64,000 nt of DNA from Rhabditophanes sp. KR3021. Its lineage: Eukaryota; Nematoda; Chromadorea; Rhabditida; Alloionematidae. The notes beneath the pieces are model-generated. The model saw only the letters and a list, made by a program, of their open reading frames with translations. It ran no database searches and had not been told where the DNA came from. Made by a program: the position numbers and the translations under genes. Location of the stretch: positions 3,472,001 through 3,536,000 of the forward strand of contig CAUJLY010000004.1 in assembly GCA_963281155.1 (NCBI GenBank), in the 5' to 3' direction. This document shows positions 33,177 through 46,800 of the stretch, in pieces (the stretch's first letter is position 1; every line of letters starts with the position of its first letter).

Positions 33177-36100
33177 ATGATGACGCTCCCACCTTATAAA
33201 TTAGGCGTCTTAATTAAGTTATGGGAATGTGAGATTTGCAACAATCTTATTCTCCCTAACGTCCATGCTTTTATTAACAAAATTACTGTGGAGCAGTTGA
33301 ATAAGAAATGGATAGACGTTTTGTATCATCCTAATATTGCAGATGATTATCAAATTGCTGCTGCTGTTTTTAAGAACTTTGCTCTTAAAGAACCGCGGAT
33401 TTTCATAAGAATATCTTCTCAAATTACAGGTAACTTTCATATGTTTGTTCTTTAGAATTAAGCCTTACTTAAGACAAATTTGACTGGGCGCACATTCTGT
33501 TGGAGTCAGTTTCAAATGATAATCATTTTTACTTTTGGAGTATTACAATAAGTACGAAGCATAGATTGCTAATTGATTGTCTCATTAAAATCATCCCTAC
33601 TGCTAAATTCGTTGAATCTTTTGTCAAAGAAGGACATATCCTTTCTGATCTAGCTTGCCGACTCAGACAATTACTCGATATCCATGAAAACAATGAAGAA
33701 TATGCCAATTGTGTGATGATGCGTGATCTACCTTACCTTAGTAGTTATGAAAATTGCCATTGGTACACAATCTTTCTCAAAACATGCGCTAAGTTTCCTG
33801 AAACCAAAATGATCTTTCAATACATGGATGCCGATACTACTCTTATCAATCTAGGTACGTTTACACTATTAATCTATGTTATTGGGACTATTTGTGTTTA
33901 GATGATGACAATGAAAATCAGGGAAATTGTATTCAAAGTTTGCCTAATCACACAGTCGTTGAACCTAAGCATTGCGGTGTTTTTCGAGACCAACGGCAGT
34001 ATGGCAACAAATGCAGAAAGTTTCCTTTTCATAGTAGTTTGCGTCCCTATCAAGCTGAACTAATCGATGTTGTAAGGGAGGAAAAAACAAGTGGTAAGTT
34101 AAAAATATTATTATATGTATCATATTAAAACATTTTCCAGTAATTATCTTTCCTCCAAAAAACGGAATGAAATTGACTATGGCTGAATTTATTAAATTCC
34201 ACATCTTTAACGAACATTCCAATTCACGCCCAGCAAGAGTATGTTACCTTTCCGTTAATGGAGCTTCCGCAATTTACGTTGCCTCGGCTTTCGAAAGATA
34301 CTTGCCACCTCAATTAAAGGTCATTTCTGCAACATTGGCCGACACCTTCAAACTTACCGTCAAAACAATATTGTCAAATGATGTCGTAGTTGCAACACCT
34401 CTCTTTATGGAATATTGTTTCAAATCATTGTTGCCAGAACAGAAACTATTTGCCCATGATTTTACTTTGATTATTATTGAAGATTGTCATACACAGTATT
34501 CAAAGTCTTATGTCAAATACTTAATGGATCATTTTTTATCAACTCCAAAAAATGCACCTCAACTGGTGGGATTATATTCTAACATTACAAACAATTCATC
34601 CTTCCATATTGATGATTTAGTTGACGAAATTTCATCTATTTGTTCAACTTTGCAAACTGATGTTGTCAGTGTGCTAGATAAAAACAAGGAGGATTCTTTA
34701 AATTATGAAAGAAAGTGTTACGATCAAATTTACGAGTTTAATGAAAGCGACAGTTACTTCCGTGGATATGTCGAAATGAAAGTTGCCAGTCTACATTTGA
34801 AGTTACGTTTCCTGAAAGATAATGGGTTTCCCTTTCCGAAGAATAGCGATTGTTTGATGCCTTCTTTCACTTCTGCGACTTATATGTCATGGCTCATTCA
34901 ACTTGACTACCAGTTGCAAATTACCCAACAAGACCCTCATATTGAGGAAATGATTGTTGTTGTAAATTGCTTGAGGGAATATTATCATGCTATTCAAATC
35001 AACTTACTTTTGCCCACCATTTATGCAACTGAATTTTTGAAGAAAAGGTACTCTATTTTAAAAAATCATATTGGACATCTCAATGCCTTTTCTAAGCATT
35101 GTTCTGACTTTTTGGAATTTCTCACCCTTCCAAAGGAAGGCGATGCTAATTTGAAGTGGAATGATAATATTGAAATCTTGGAAATGCTGATTAGTATTGT
35201 GAAGGACGCCATTGCAAATAAATCAGCTTCCAGGATTGTCATTTTTGTATCCAGTAATGAATTAGTTGAAAGAGTGTCTATCCACTTGACTAGTATCCTA
35301 TCAACCTACAACGCTCATGTTCTCTTTTTGACACACAAAAATTGCCACGACAATGCTTATAGAAGGCATGTGTTTGACTGTTTTACATCATCAGGTTCAA
35401 ATATTCTTGTCACTAATTATGCCATTGACTGGAAATATGGCCTGCCAGATTGCGATATCGAAATTAATTATAATGATTTGTTAAGTGATATTGGTATGTG
35501 TTTGGACGTCGAAGTTTTAAGAAAGAGAAAGTCAAAGAAATTTTTGTTGTACGTTGATACATTTGCAGGCATCCACGACCTCTTGTTTTTAAAGAAGCGG
35601 AGATTGTTCAAAATCATTAACAACAAATTCAACTCGATGCCTAAAGAATTATTTTCTAAATTAGTAAAACAGAAATCAGCTGAGAGTTCAGTTGAAAAAG
35701 TTTATGCCGCTAATTTATTAAGCAAGCAGAAGCTCAAACTTGGTGATACTTTGTATTGCATCAAGTGCCGTAATTGTAGAAAATACATTTCTTCCAGCAA
35801 AGATTTAAGAAAGTTTTTGGATCTAAATGTTGTTGCTGATAGCGGGATATTTCAACGTGTTCAAATGGAAATACACAAAGATTTGGCGGATGATAATGAG
35901 TTGTTAAATGTTGGAAAGATCTATTGCAGTGGTTGCAATGAAGATCGCGGCAATCGTTCTAATCCAAAAGCACTAATTGGATATTTGATTAGTTATTGCT
36001 CTGTATTTCTTTGTCAATTAAAGGTGGATAAAATATGCTTTGAAAAGAGTAATAAAACATCTTATTCGAGAGATCTTTGGAGTGAAATTGAAAAGAAGAT

Positions 36101-36332
36101 ATGTTATATCAAGGAAATGGAGAATATTGAATGGGTAAGTACAAATATTCCTTGAACACAAATAAATAGAAATATCTGGTTTCAGTTAGTCTATAGCAAC
36201 AATTTCCTTAGGAAGAATATGAAGGTTAGAGAAGAACTAAATGAAATTATTGAGAATAACCTTTCCTTAAAGAAGTCAAAAAGCATTATCAAAATTCATC
36301 ACTTCAGCTCTTGTCTTGAAATATTGACCTAA
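33177..36332 (+). CDS. RIG-I-like receptor / Dicer-related helicase with degenerate ATPase motifs
   Basis: Five exons (33177..33429, 33474..33854, 33902..34093, 34141..36134, 36186..36332) give 988 residues with all junctions in frame. The N-terminal 230 residues are helical and could be CARD-like. The helicase begins with L-R-P-Y-Q-A-E-L (about residue 253), a Q-motif/motif I lead-in as in RIG-I. Motif I is P-P-K-N-G-M-K-L-T (residues 280-288) instead of P-T-G-x-G-K-T, and motif II reads I-E-D-C-H (388-392) instead of D-E-C-H. The second RecA domain is recognisable but weak (I-L-V-T-N-Y-A-I-D-W-K-Y-G-L-P-D-C). The C-terminal domain keeps the zinc site: C815, C818 and C871, C874, around a G-K-I-Y-C-S-G-C block. 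Known relatives are C. elegans DRH-1/2/3, which sense viral RNA or aid RNAi. Loss of the Walker lysine context suggests a catalytically dead RNA-binding paralogue. Confidence 0.75.
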
Positions 36333-36616
36333 CTCTCTATTATTACTATACAAAACCGTTGTCAACTCATCAATTCTATCCTCGCATCCTTTATTTTGTT
36401 GATTGTCGTTTTATAAATTTGAAAGTACATTGCTTATTATTAATTAGACTTATAGAATATGTGCTATGATTTATTAAAGAAACGTCATACCATCGATGTT
36501 TTGCCGGTGTCTCTTATGTAGACAACATTAGGCATACATTGTAAAGCGGTTGTATTCTTAGTTTAGATTGTAATCTAATATAAATATTCATCAATTTTTT
36601 AACACGTTGCCACAAA

Positions 36617-39571
36617 ATGAGTGACGATTCATATGATTCCAATCTTATAAAGGAACAATTAATCGAAAACAATAGAAGTGCCATAAAATCAAATGTAAGC
36701 TTATTTCTAATAATCATCAAATTTGTCATTCTTTTTAGATGAAAAGGCCAAAGCAGACTAAGGAAATACCTATGAAGAAAATGCGCATGGAGGTTGAGCA
36801 GTCATCTGGCGAAGAAAGCGAGGAAAGTTCAAAAGAAGATAATCCTGTTGCTAGACCAAGTCGTAACGTCTTTGTTGACGTCGAAGTTTCCGATGACGAT
36901 ATGGAAGATTCTGGGGAACATTATGATTCTGAAGAAGAGGAGGTTTCTGAAGAAGAAGCTATGCAAGTTGGGAAAGAGATGAGTCAAGGTAGGGCCTCTA
37001 GAGCCTTTTTCAATAAAATGAACGAACAACAAATGACTGAATATTTTGAAAATCGTTATTCTCGTGCCAATTGGAACGATGATGAGGGACAGTACTCAAG
37101 GAAAAAGAAGGGTTTCCTAAACAAGATTGCTGAACCAAGGACGGATGATGATGCGGGAATGTGGATTATCAAGACTCGTTTTGGCGACGCCAAGAAATGT
37201 GCTACAGCGCTCTTCAAGAAGTACTGTAATTTGAGAAACGAAGGCGTGGACCCCAAAATCAAGTCAATCACCATAAAAGAAGGGAGCAAGGACTACATCT
37301 ACATCGAAGCCTATCAAAAAGGGAGCGTGCGTGACTTTGTTGCTCGTGTTCCGGCAATTCTGGCCAACGACAAGTTCACAAAGATTCGGGACGAAGAAAT
37401 TCTGAACACTATTGCGATGAAGAAGAGCGTTTTGGTTGCTGGAGGGTTTGTTAGATTCAGCAACACTTTGTACCGGGATGATTTGGCTGAGATTATTGAA
37501 ACGAATGAAAATTCTGGCAAGGTTTTGCTGCGACTTGTACCTAGAATTGACTACAGTCGGCAGCGTTCTGGCAAAGACATTGATAATGGATTGGATTCCA
37601 AAGCAAACTCTAAGCGTAAATTCACCAGAATTCCAAAAGCTCTTTTCAATCAAAAGCGGATCAAAAATTGCGGTGGTCAAGTTTTTCCTGAAGGTGACTA
37701 TACCATGTTTGAGAATAATATGTACAAACACGGTTTCTTGTACAAATGGTTCAATGTCATGAACATATATTCCCTTGGTGTCATTCCATCCATTGATGAG
37801 ATCAAAATGTTTAAAGTCGTTCCAGGGCGTGCCGTAGACGATGGTTTTGAAAGAAAGAGAATGGAATTTGAATACATGAAGTATCAAGTCGGCGAGAAAG
37901 TTATTATTAGAAGTGGTGAGCTGAGTGGTTCCAAGGGAGTAATTTTTGACATCAGGAATCAACATCTTTCGATCAAACCTATTAATGTTGGGCAAGCAGT
38001 AACAAAGAATTTGGTTGTTAAGAGCTCGAATGTCTCGAAATACTTTGATATTGGAGACCATGTGAAGTGTGAATGTGGAAAAGTCCTCGACAGTGGTATC
38101 GTTGTAAAGGCTAGTGACAGGACAGACACCATTATCTTTCTGTCCGATCTGACTAGAGATCATGTAGAGGTACTTGCCAACGAGTGCCTTATTTCCGGGC
38201 ATGTTTCTGCCGGAGTTGACTCTTGTGGCAAATTCAGTTACTTGGACTTTGTCAAAATTGATGTTAATACAGTTGGTGTTATTATTAAGATTACAGGACC
38301 AACTCTTCTAATCTTGAATCAACATAATGAAACTGTTGAGAAGACACCCACTCAACTCATGGATCTCTACGATGGCAAACATTGCAAAACATTTGATAGC
38401 GCCAGGAATCAAATTCAAATGGGTAGCCAAATTTCTGTTATTCAAGGGTCTTTCGTGAAGAATAAGAATGGCGAAGAAAATCACTCGAGTGTAGAAGTAG
38501 CATGTGTTTTCAAAAACTTTATTTTTGCAAGAGACAAATCCAGACTTGAAAATAGCGGCTTCTTTGTGGTTCGTCAAAAGCAAATTGTCTTGTATGGTTC
38601 TAAAATGCTAACTGAGCATTCTAAAACTCCGAACATTTTAAATTTGAGGACTGGAGTTCTGAGTGAATACATGGAATCGAAGAAAAGTATCCTTGCGCCG
38701 CTAAAAAGAAAATTCGATACTAACGGAAAGATTATTCAAAAAGGTGGTAGACATAGACGTGACGCAATCATTGGAAAGTCTGTTCAGATCACCCAAGGAC
38801 CATATAAGGGACATCTAGGATTTGTGAAGGATACCAGCGAAACTGTCTCAAGAGTTGAGCTGCATGCTGCGTGCAAAATAATTAACGTCGCCAGAGACAG
38901 AATCCGAGTTGTTGAGAGCGATACTTCTTTGAAATCCTATAGTTATCATTCTTCAAACAAACAACGCAGTTCAGCAGTGGATAATCATTATGGGTCTTAT
39001 GACACAAATGGGGCCAAGACACCTAGATATGGAGCGAAAACTCCTGGGTATATGGGAGGAGGTACAACAGCTTACACTGAATCTGAGTACATGGATGGCA
39101 ACATATCAGAAGACGACAATTCAGGTCTAAACACTCGTATTGGAACTCCAGCTGGATCAACTCCTTGCAGGTTTAGTAATCCATTGCGTTCAAGAAGTCC
39201 CAGTGTCGCTAAGGATAATTTGGAAGATTACTTAATCTCCTGTCGCTGGGTTGCTGTTAATATGATTGTTGAGTATATGTATGAAGGAGTCGTCGCACTT
39301 GGAAGAGTAACTAACAAGGGGCACTTTAATGCCAATATTGAACCCATTCGACCTTCAATCGGACAAAATTTAGAAATATCTTTTGCAATCTATCAATCCT
39401 CACCGACCAACTAAGAAAAATGAACAATGTGTGGTATTTTTTGGCCCACACAGTAATGAAAAGGGGGTTGCCTTAGATTTCGACAAAAATGATGAGAAGG
39501 ACACAATTATTATTAGAATAACTAGTGGTGATATTATTTTTGTGGATATGGTTCATGTCTGCTCCTGTTAA
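36617..39571 (+). CDS. spt-5: Transcription elongation factor SPT5
   Basis: Exons 36617..36694 and 36739..39571 (44-nt intron); allowing for one extra base the product is 969 residues. An acidic N-terminus is followed by the NGN domain (M-W-I-I-K-T...K-D-Y-I-Y-I-E-A-Y), a series of KOW domains (for example K-V-I-I-R-S-G-E-L-S-G-S-K-G and V-Q-I-T-Q-G-P-Y-K-G-H-L-G), a CTR with repeated G-A-K-T-P motifs and a last KOW. SPT5 pairs with SPT4 as DSIF on RNA polymerase II. The frame shifts in a TTTT run at 39381-39384: the upstream frame would stop at 39414, while the last KOW continues in the next frame to 39571. The long minus-strand frame at 37264-38202 is its antisense shadow. Confidence 0.93.
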
Positions 39572-40887
39572 GACTTCAGCTGCAAACATCCAAATTTATT
39601 TAATTAAACTTACTTTGTTATTTTTTAATACGAGTTGCTATTAAATAAAATGTTAATAGAATCTGTTGTTGGTATAATTTATATTGTTCATAAAATGTTT
39701 TGTTCAATAGGTAGGGAGGTATGCATTATATTTGTATAATCTTTTATTTTCATTAAGTAAAGTATTTAAATACAAAGGTCAACCATAATTTTAATATTAT
39801 CAGTCTATTACTAGAATTAGTTAGTTACCTTTCCCAATCGGAAGGTTCATTTAGATCTAGAGACAAAAGTTGAGTCATCATTTTTAGCAATTCATAAAGG
39901 CAGTAGTAATCTTCTCCTTTGGCACTTACTTGTTTGAGAACTACAAGTTCCATAATAAATATTGCATACACGTGTAGTAGTTTCACATTCCATAGCATAC
40001 AATTGCTCAAGATTTGAGAGGTCTTGTACTTTGTAGACGAACCGTATCCACGTGAAAAACAGTATTAAATAAATAAAGCTAAGGATTACCAGTCAATTCG
40101 AATTATTATTACCTGGTGTTCGAAAACAACAAACTCAATTATTATTCCACCCAACAGATCCTTTCATAATCGTGGTTGGCATATTGCGAAACTATCGTCC
40201 GTGTTATACTTTTGCATGTATTTCTAATAAATTAAATAAATGTGTCCATATATGAGAGGCGAATTATAATACTGTGATGGTTAAAATAAACTAAGTTTAA
40301 GGTTGGTAAATGCAGCATTCTATGTGAATTCTGCTCAAATTTTGATATGAGACTTATAAAATAAGAATTAAAAATTTTAATAACATTTTTATGATATATC
40401 TATTTTGTTACACAGATAACATAAGATAATGTATTTTTGAATAATTGGAAGATGTCATTTTTTCAGTAAATGGCAGTGCTTGTTATTTTCAGTACAAAAC
40501 ACAATCCCGGAATTTGAATAGGTTAATTTAATCAAATTGTTCTAATTACTAATAGCCTACGTATTACCATTAGTATTAGTAAATTATTTTTGAATAGATA
40601 ATTATGATGTGAATAATTCCTTTAAATGGAAGTATTTTTATTAAATCAAAGAAAAGCGATTATATAAAAGTTGAGAATATTAGATAAATTCATTCAGTTT
40701 ATGGAAACATTGTACGAATTAATATCATTAAAAGAATTGGAAAGAAAATATGGATTTAAATGATTCAAATATATGGAAAGAGAACATGAATTTAAATGAT
40801 TCAATCAAATGTCGGAAAAAATGAATCAAAATGATAAAATTAAATGGAAAGTGTAAATAAGGAGATAATTAATTTAGATAATTTAAA
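39572..40887. other. Intergenic with a possible relic and a weak repeat
   Basis: Between SPT5 and the laminin 3' end. It holds the minus-strand coding-like relic listed at 39825-40230. At 40750-40855 there are about three loose copies of a 35-36 bp unit starting ATGRATTTAAATGATTCAA. The rest appears empty. Confidence 0.45.
39825..40230 (-). pseudogene. Coding-like relic, unidentified
   Basis: Minus-strand pieces read as protein in changing frames: I-I-I-E-F-V-V-F-E-H-Q before a GT at about 40112; then Y-K-V-Q-D-L-S-N-L-E-Q-L-Y-A-M-E-C with a cysteine-containing tail at about 39920-40030; then E-D-Y-Y-C-L-Y-E-L-L-K-M-M-T-Q-L-L-S-L at 39825-39915. A stop and at least one frame change interrupt it. 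Family not recognised; it may be a decayed exon set or an unannotated spliced gene. Confidence 0.3.
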
Positions 40888-43800
40888 TTAGAGATTACTG
40901 TCGCAGGTATCATAGAAATTTTCTATGTTTCTTATTTTATCAGTTAATAGTTCAGTTTTCAACGTTTCTTCGTTGATACTCGAAATAATAGTGTCTATTT
41001 CAATTCCACCTTCCTTGATTTGCTCATTCAAATCTAAAATATACTTAATTACTATTAACCAGTTATTTTAACTTACTATCAATTTCAGTATTACTTGACA
41101 ACGTCTTTGTTAGAACGCTTGTTACTTGGTTTCTCAAATTTTGAGCCCTAACTTTAGGATCCTTATAAACTTTTTCTTTTTCAGAAAACAAAGAACGTAA
41201 TTGCTCAATTGACTCAAGGAGACGTTCATGTTCCGAGGAACTGCTTTCAATTACTTCTGCCAGCTTCTTTCCTTGCGAATGAACAACTTGTCTCATTTTT
41301 ACACTTTGGAGATTATCAATTTGACTATTTTTCCACTGGATATCGAGATCTTCGAATTTTGACTTTAATTCAATAAGTAAACTTTCGGCTTCTTGTGATT
41401 CCGACAATGCCTTATTATAATCTAATTTAGCTTGCTCAATCTGGGCTTGTGCATCACTCAGAATTTGTTCAGTTGCAAGATAAACGGTGTTAGCAACTCC
41501 AAGCTTCTCCCTAATAAGTGACGTTTTATTACTAATGGTTTCCGATTTCGTACTAGCTTTGTCAGCTAATTTTGCTAATTTAGTTACATCAATTTTATTC
41601 TGTCTAGTTTCATTCAAAATATCATCAACGTTCTTAATTTTTTCCAGCTTTTGACGGATTTCGTTAGATAAGCCTTCGATTTCATTTGATGTCTTAGAAA
41701 TTCTGATGTTATAAATATCAGCATACAATTCCTTGATTTCATCTGGGGATAAATGTCTTGACTCACTAAATTCTTCAATTTCCTTCACTAACTTTTCAAT
41801 TGAAATGATAGTTTCATTCAAATGTACAGATGATAAAAGCGCAGCAGCGTGTAATTTGTCAATTTCTGATGTAGGAAGATCTATTTCCCTCCTGATATTT
41901 CTAAATTCTGATAACTTTCTTTCTGCTTCTTTTTGTTTAGATATTAAAATTTCAAAAGCTTCACTTAGAAATGCCTCAGCTTGCTGTGCTTTGGAAACAG
42001 AGCCATCGTGGCATGAGTTTCCTCCACAATGGCCACATTTTGAAATAGGCCCTCCACAAACTGAATCACAAGTTGTTGTTTCTTTCCCGCAAACTTGATG
42101 ATTGATTTTACTTTTTGAGGAATTCATCGAATTATATTCGTTTTGTAACACTTCAAGGTTGTGCTTATTGTCGATATAATTTTTTTGCAAAAGATCACGA
42201 TTATTATCTAGTAATGATTCAACCTTTGAAAATTGGGAAAGGGCCTCATTAAAGTTGGTTAGAGCCATTGAAGATATTTCATTGGCACCTTGTGCTTTAT
42301 TATAACTATCTTTGGTAATATTGTATGCTCCGATAATGTCACGTTCTTTTAGAGACATTACTTTTTCAGCATAATCTTGGGCGTGTAATTCCAGCTTACT
42401 AATATCGTCAGAAAACATTTGGGCCTGAGATTTGGCAATAGAGTATTCATTAGCAGTCCCCGTAACAAGATCTGCCGCAACATTGTAACGATCATATGAC
42501 TTGAGCAGCTTTTCGTTCATCATAATAATTTTATCCTTAAGAAGACTAATATCATCATGAGACATATTCGCGGCAACAAGTTGTTTCTTAATGGTATCAA
42601 TTTTAACTTCCATCTCATTAAACTCATTATCGTAAACAGAAACAATGCCAGTATCTTCGATATTGTTAGCTTTATCGATGATTGAATCCATTTCAATGGT
42701 CAGATCAGTCAAAATCTTATCCCAATTTTGGAAACATTCCCCACAAGTCTTGCAATTTGGCCATTCTCCAGTATAACCTCTCGCACACGTATTACACAGA
42801 GGACCGCCAGAGCCTTCTTTGCAAGAGCAAGTTCCGTCTTCTCTGTTACATTGCATATGGATACTTCCATAGGGATTGCATTCACAAGCCGTACATTGCC
42901 CTGAAACAGCATTTCCCCAGTACAGATCTTTGCATTCGGAACATGTCCTTCCTCCTCTATCCTTTTGGCAGCTACATTGACCATACATTTCATCACATTT
43001 CAAGATTGGGAATCCTTCATTGTCCAAAATTACGCCACTTGGGTCGCAACCACAATTCAAACATCCTTTCCCACTTTCTAAGTTAAAGTAATTTTCTTGG
43101 CATACATTGCATTGTTTCCCAATAACATTTGGTAAGCATTTACATTGTCCGCTAACATTGTCGCAGAATTCATCAGTAGTATTAGTTCCAAACGAATTGC
43201 ATTGGCATTTTTGACAATTTTTGATCTTAGCATCTCCATAATAGCCATTCACACAGTGCTGGCATTGATCACCAACAGTATGGTATAAGCATTTCAAGCA
43301 ATCGCCACTCTCAGAGTCACAATTTCCTTCCTCATTGAAATTAATGTTTCCGTTGCAATCACACTTCTGACAAGAACCACCACTGTCCTTTGGATTTCCC
43401 CAATAGTTGGCAGCACATTCATCGCAATTCTTATTTTTGTATCCAACCTTACAATTACATACAATGTCTTCGGAAGCAGAGTTGAGTGAAGAACGAGGAT
43501 AACAGGAATCAGCATGTTGAGCACCACTAGATGGTCCATTTGGACATCTACATGCCTTACATGGAATATTTACGGCCACCCTGGGATCTCCCCAATATCC
43601 TGCCAAACAACGGTCACAATTTGGACCATCTGTTAAATCACGACACTCTAAGCAAGCTCCACTCTTTTGATCACAAATGTTAGCATGTTCGTTACATTGG
43701 CATCCTTGGCAATGAGGGAATTTCCAGAATCCGGGATGACACTCATTACATTGTCTTCCTGTTATTCCATCGCCACTACACAAACATTGTCCAGTTTGTT

Positions 43801-46800
43801 TATGACAGAAATTATTTAAGGAACCGACACTATCGCAATCGCAAGGAATGCAACCACCAGGCCCAAATCCAAATGTTCCTTCAGCACATTGATCACACCG
43901 ACGTCCAATAACATTTAATTTGCACTCACACTGCCCACCTTGTGGTCGACAGATTCCCGAAATAGAACCTGTTGGATCACAATCACATTGCAAGCCTAAA
44001 TAAATAAAATATGTAATTTAGAAAGACTTTGGTAAGACATTTTCGTTTAAATCTAGTTAATTTTCAATAGTCATCATTTTGACTGTTTCTTTTGAATAAT
44101 AAGGGATACTATTAATTAATCCAAACTATTATGTCTAATCCTAATGGTAACACCGTAAGTTAATATTTAATACCTATTTAGGGCCAAACAATTGGTTTGC
44201 TATTCAAGATGTTTATGCTAGTTATGAGATGAATTGTGAATTAAAGGTGTGTTGGAGGAACAAAAGCAAAGCTCTATCCCGATGTGCTTGACCCTTCAAA
44301 AAGGAAAAAAGAGATTGCAGAAAGCGCCAGTATTTGTGGGAATTAATCTCTCCTGATCCAGAAAGAGGTGTTTACATTTCAAAGAAGGTGGTTGAATACT
44401 AAGCAACAAAATAAACAAATAATTTTAGTTGAACTTGGATCTGGCTCAACCACTGTATTGGCTGGCTGTGCCAGGTTTCCCAAACTATCAGTTAAGTTCT
44501 TATCGAATAATCATGCGAAAGCACCCAAAATTTGTTATAACGGTTGCTTGAAACGTAAATGTTGCCTTGAAAAATAACACCTTAGGGACTCAATTTGGAG
44601 AATCCTTCACGGATCTCAATGGCAGTATTTAAATTAATCTTCCGATATGTAATTTTTAATATTTATGTTTTAATAAATATTTTTAAACCCTCTCCTTCAC
44701 TTTCTAAGTTGAAGTAAGTTTCTTGGCACATACCTTCGGTCATAATTGAAGCAGCGATAGGACAAATATATCTTTGACAAATTTGAGGAAGCTTGTCAAT
44801 TGGCGTCAAATGCATGATATAATCCCTACATCTTTGTTCATTATATTCTTTAAGGTGATATGCAGACGTTCCAGTTCCATTAAATATTTCTAAATTTTGA
44901 GTTGGAGGGACTAAAACAATTGAATCCACTAGCATGGTGGCACTACGATCAGGATTATTACTCCTCTTTTCTCCAAAGACAATTGCAATCGTGTACTTTT
45001 TATTGGCTTCTAGGCAAATTGAAGGCTCAACTTCCAAGTATTTTCCTTGAGGAGATAGGCGCGTCAAAAGCATATCATTTTCAGGGTTTGTATTAGCACA
45101 TGGTCCAGTAGGATCGGGGAGTTCCATTCTAGTCAAAATGACTTGTATATTTTCCCAACCAATGCTATCTTTTTCAGTTTCATAACGAATCACAACATTG
45201 TAATCCATCGTACGAGCGATGTCATCCACATTAAAAGTTAAAACACTCTTTTCCTTCACTTTCATAAATCCAATGCCAGTCCATGTTTTGTGACTATTTT
45301 CACTTTTTTGTTTTTCCCTGATTCACAAAATGATGATTAAATGTAAGTTTTATTCGATTTTAAATATATTTGTGTATTTATGTCACCCATGACAATCCAA
45401 TTTTATGTTTATTACAATATAAATTTGAATAAAATGTAGTTCTAAGAAGTTGTAATCCTTGCTATGGAGTATGCTATTAGTAAAAGCCGTTCTGAACTAA
45501 GTAATTGTGGAACAAGTCAATCTATGGAGTTTGTCATGCTCCTCTATCCTGGCACTCTGAAATTGTTAGGAGACTACCTTTATCAATGCCTATTGGATAC
45601 ATATGAAACTAACACGATCCAACCTACTCCAAATCCTAATCGTGAAACTCGTATTGTCAAAGATCTTAAGCACAAATGTGAAAGATGGCCCAGAGCATTC
45701 AATGAATTCAAACGTTTTGCATGACATTGAAGGAAGCGATAATTCTCAGAGTTGAGAAATTACCAAGACCTTGAGAAAGAAATGGAGTTGCTTATTGTTG
45801 AATTATGGCTGAAACTAAAAGGTGAAGTAAATAGTGCAAAAGCCTCGCGATACTGCAATGGGCCCACAAAGTGTCTATGTCTTGCTGGACATACCTTCTC
45901 ATATGGATGCTAAGAAGTTAACTTTTGATAAATTTATAAGATCAATCTTTTGCTGTGATGTTTGTTACGACGTCACAGGGAGATTCGATGATAATATGTG
46001 GATGCTAAGCGTCGCTACTCTACTAGATTCATTTCCTTGAATGCTAAGGATATCTTAAAGAATATGAGGAAGATGGTGGCAGTTTATCTTGGCAACTTAT
46101 CTTCAAATGAAGAACTTGATCTTGAGTACTCAGCTATTATGGATCGTCAAGGTATCTTGACAAACATTGATTCCTCTGGTCATTCTAATGTACAAAAAAA
46201 TCCTGCTATTATAAAGAGAATCTCGCATATTGTTCTCAGTAACATGTATGACAATCTAATTAGTAATGTTGAATGATACTGTTTAGACTTCTAATATTTC
46301 CCCCTTTTAATAAAAGTTTGATCACTTGATTGTTTCAAATTATTACCTAAAATTAAAATAAAATTAGATAAGGTCAACAAGGAAAAAAAACCTTGGTTCG
46401 ATGACATTTCCCGTCCCAGTACTTTGAGCGTCTTCAGCTTCTAATGTGTAGTGATCAATGTTAGCGCAGAAAAATGATGACTCAGTTGTGTCACATCGTC
46501 TTCCACTAAAGTGTGGCTTACATTTACATTGTCCGGAAACAAGATCACATTTATTGCCAAGTGAACCTCCGATATCGCAGTCACATGCTTTACATCCATC
46601 AATGTCCTCCGACAATCCGTAATGTTCATCAAGACATTTGTCGCAATTTGCTCCAGTTACCAATCTTTTGCAGAAACATTCGCCTTAAAACAATATGATG
46701 AAATAGGGATAAATAAAAACATTAGCGAAAATATTATTTATTAATGATTACTTACCACTATTTTTGTCGCATCCTTCATTGTTGTAAGTTCCTAGAGTAT

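Noticed and set aside
37264..38202. 312-codon minus-strand open frame
   Set aside because: It lies wholly antisense to the NGN-KOW part of SPT5, has no family features, and is explained by the codon bias of the sense gene.
42682..43086. 134-codon plus-strand frame with many Tyr/His/Cys
   Set aside because: Antisense to laminin LE repeats; the cysteine pattern comes from the sense codons.
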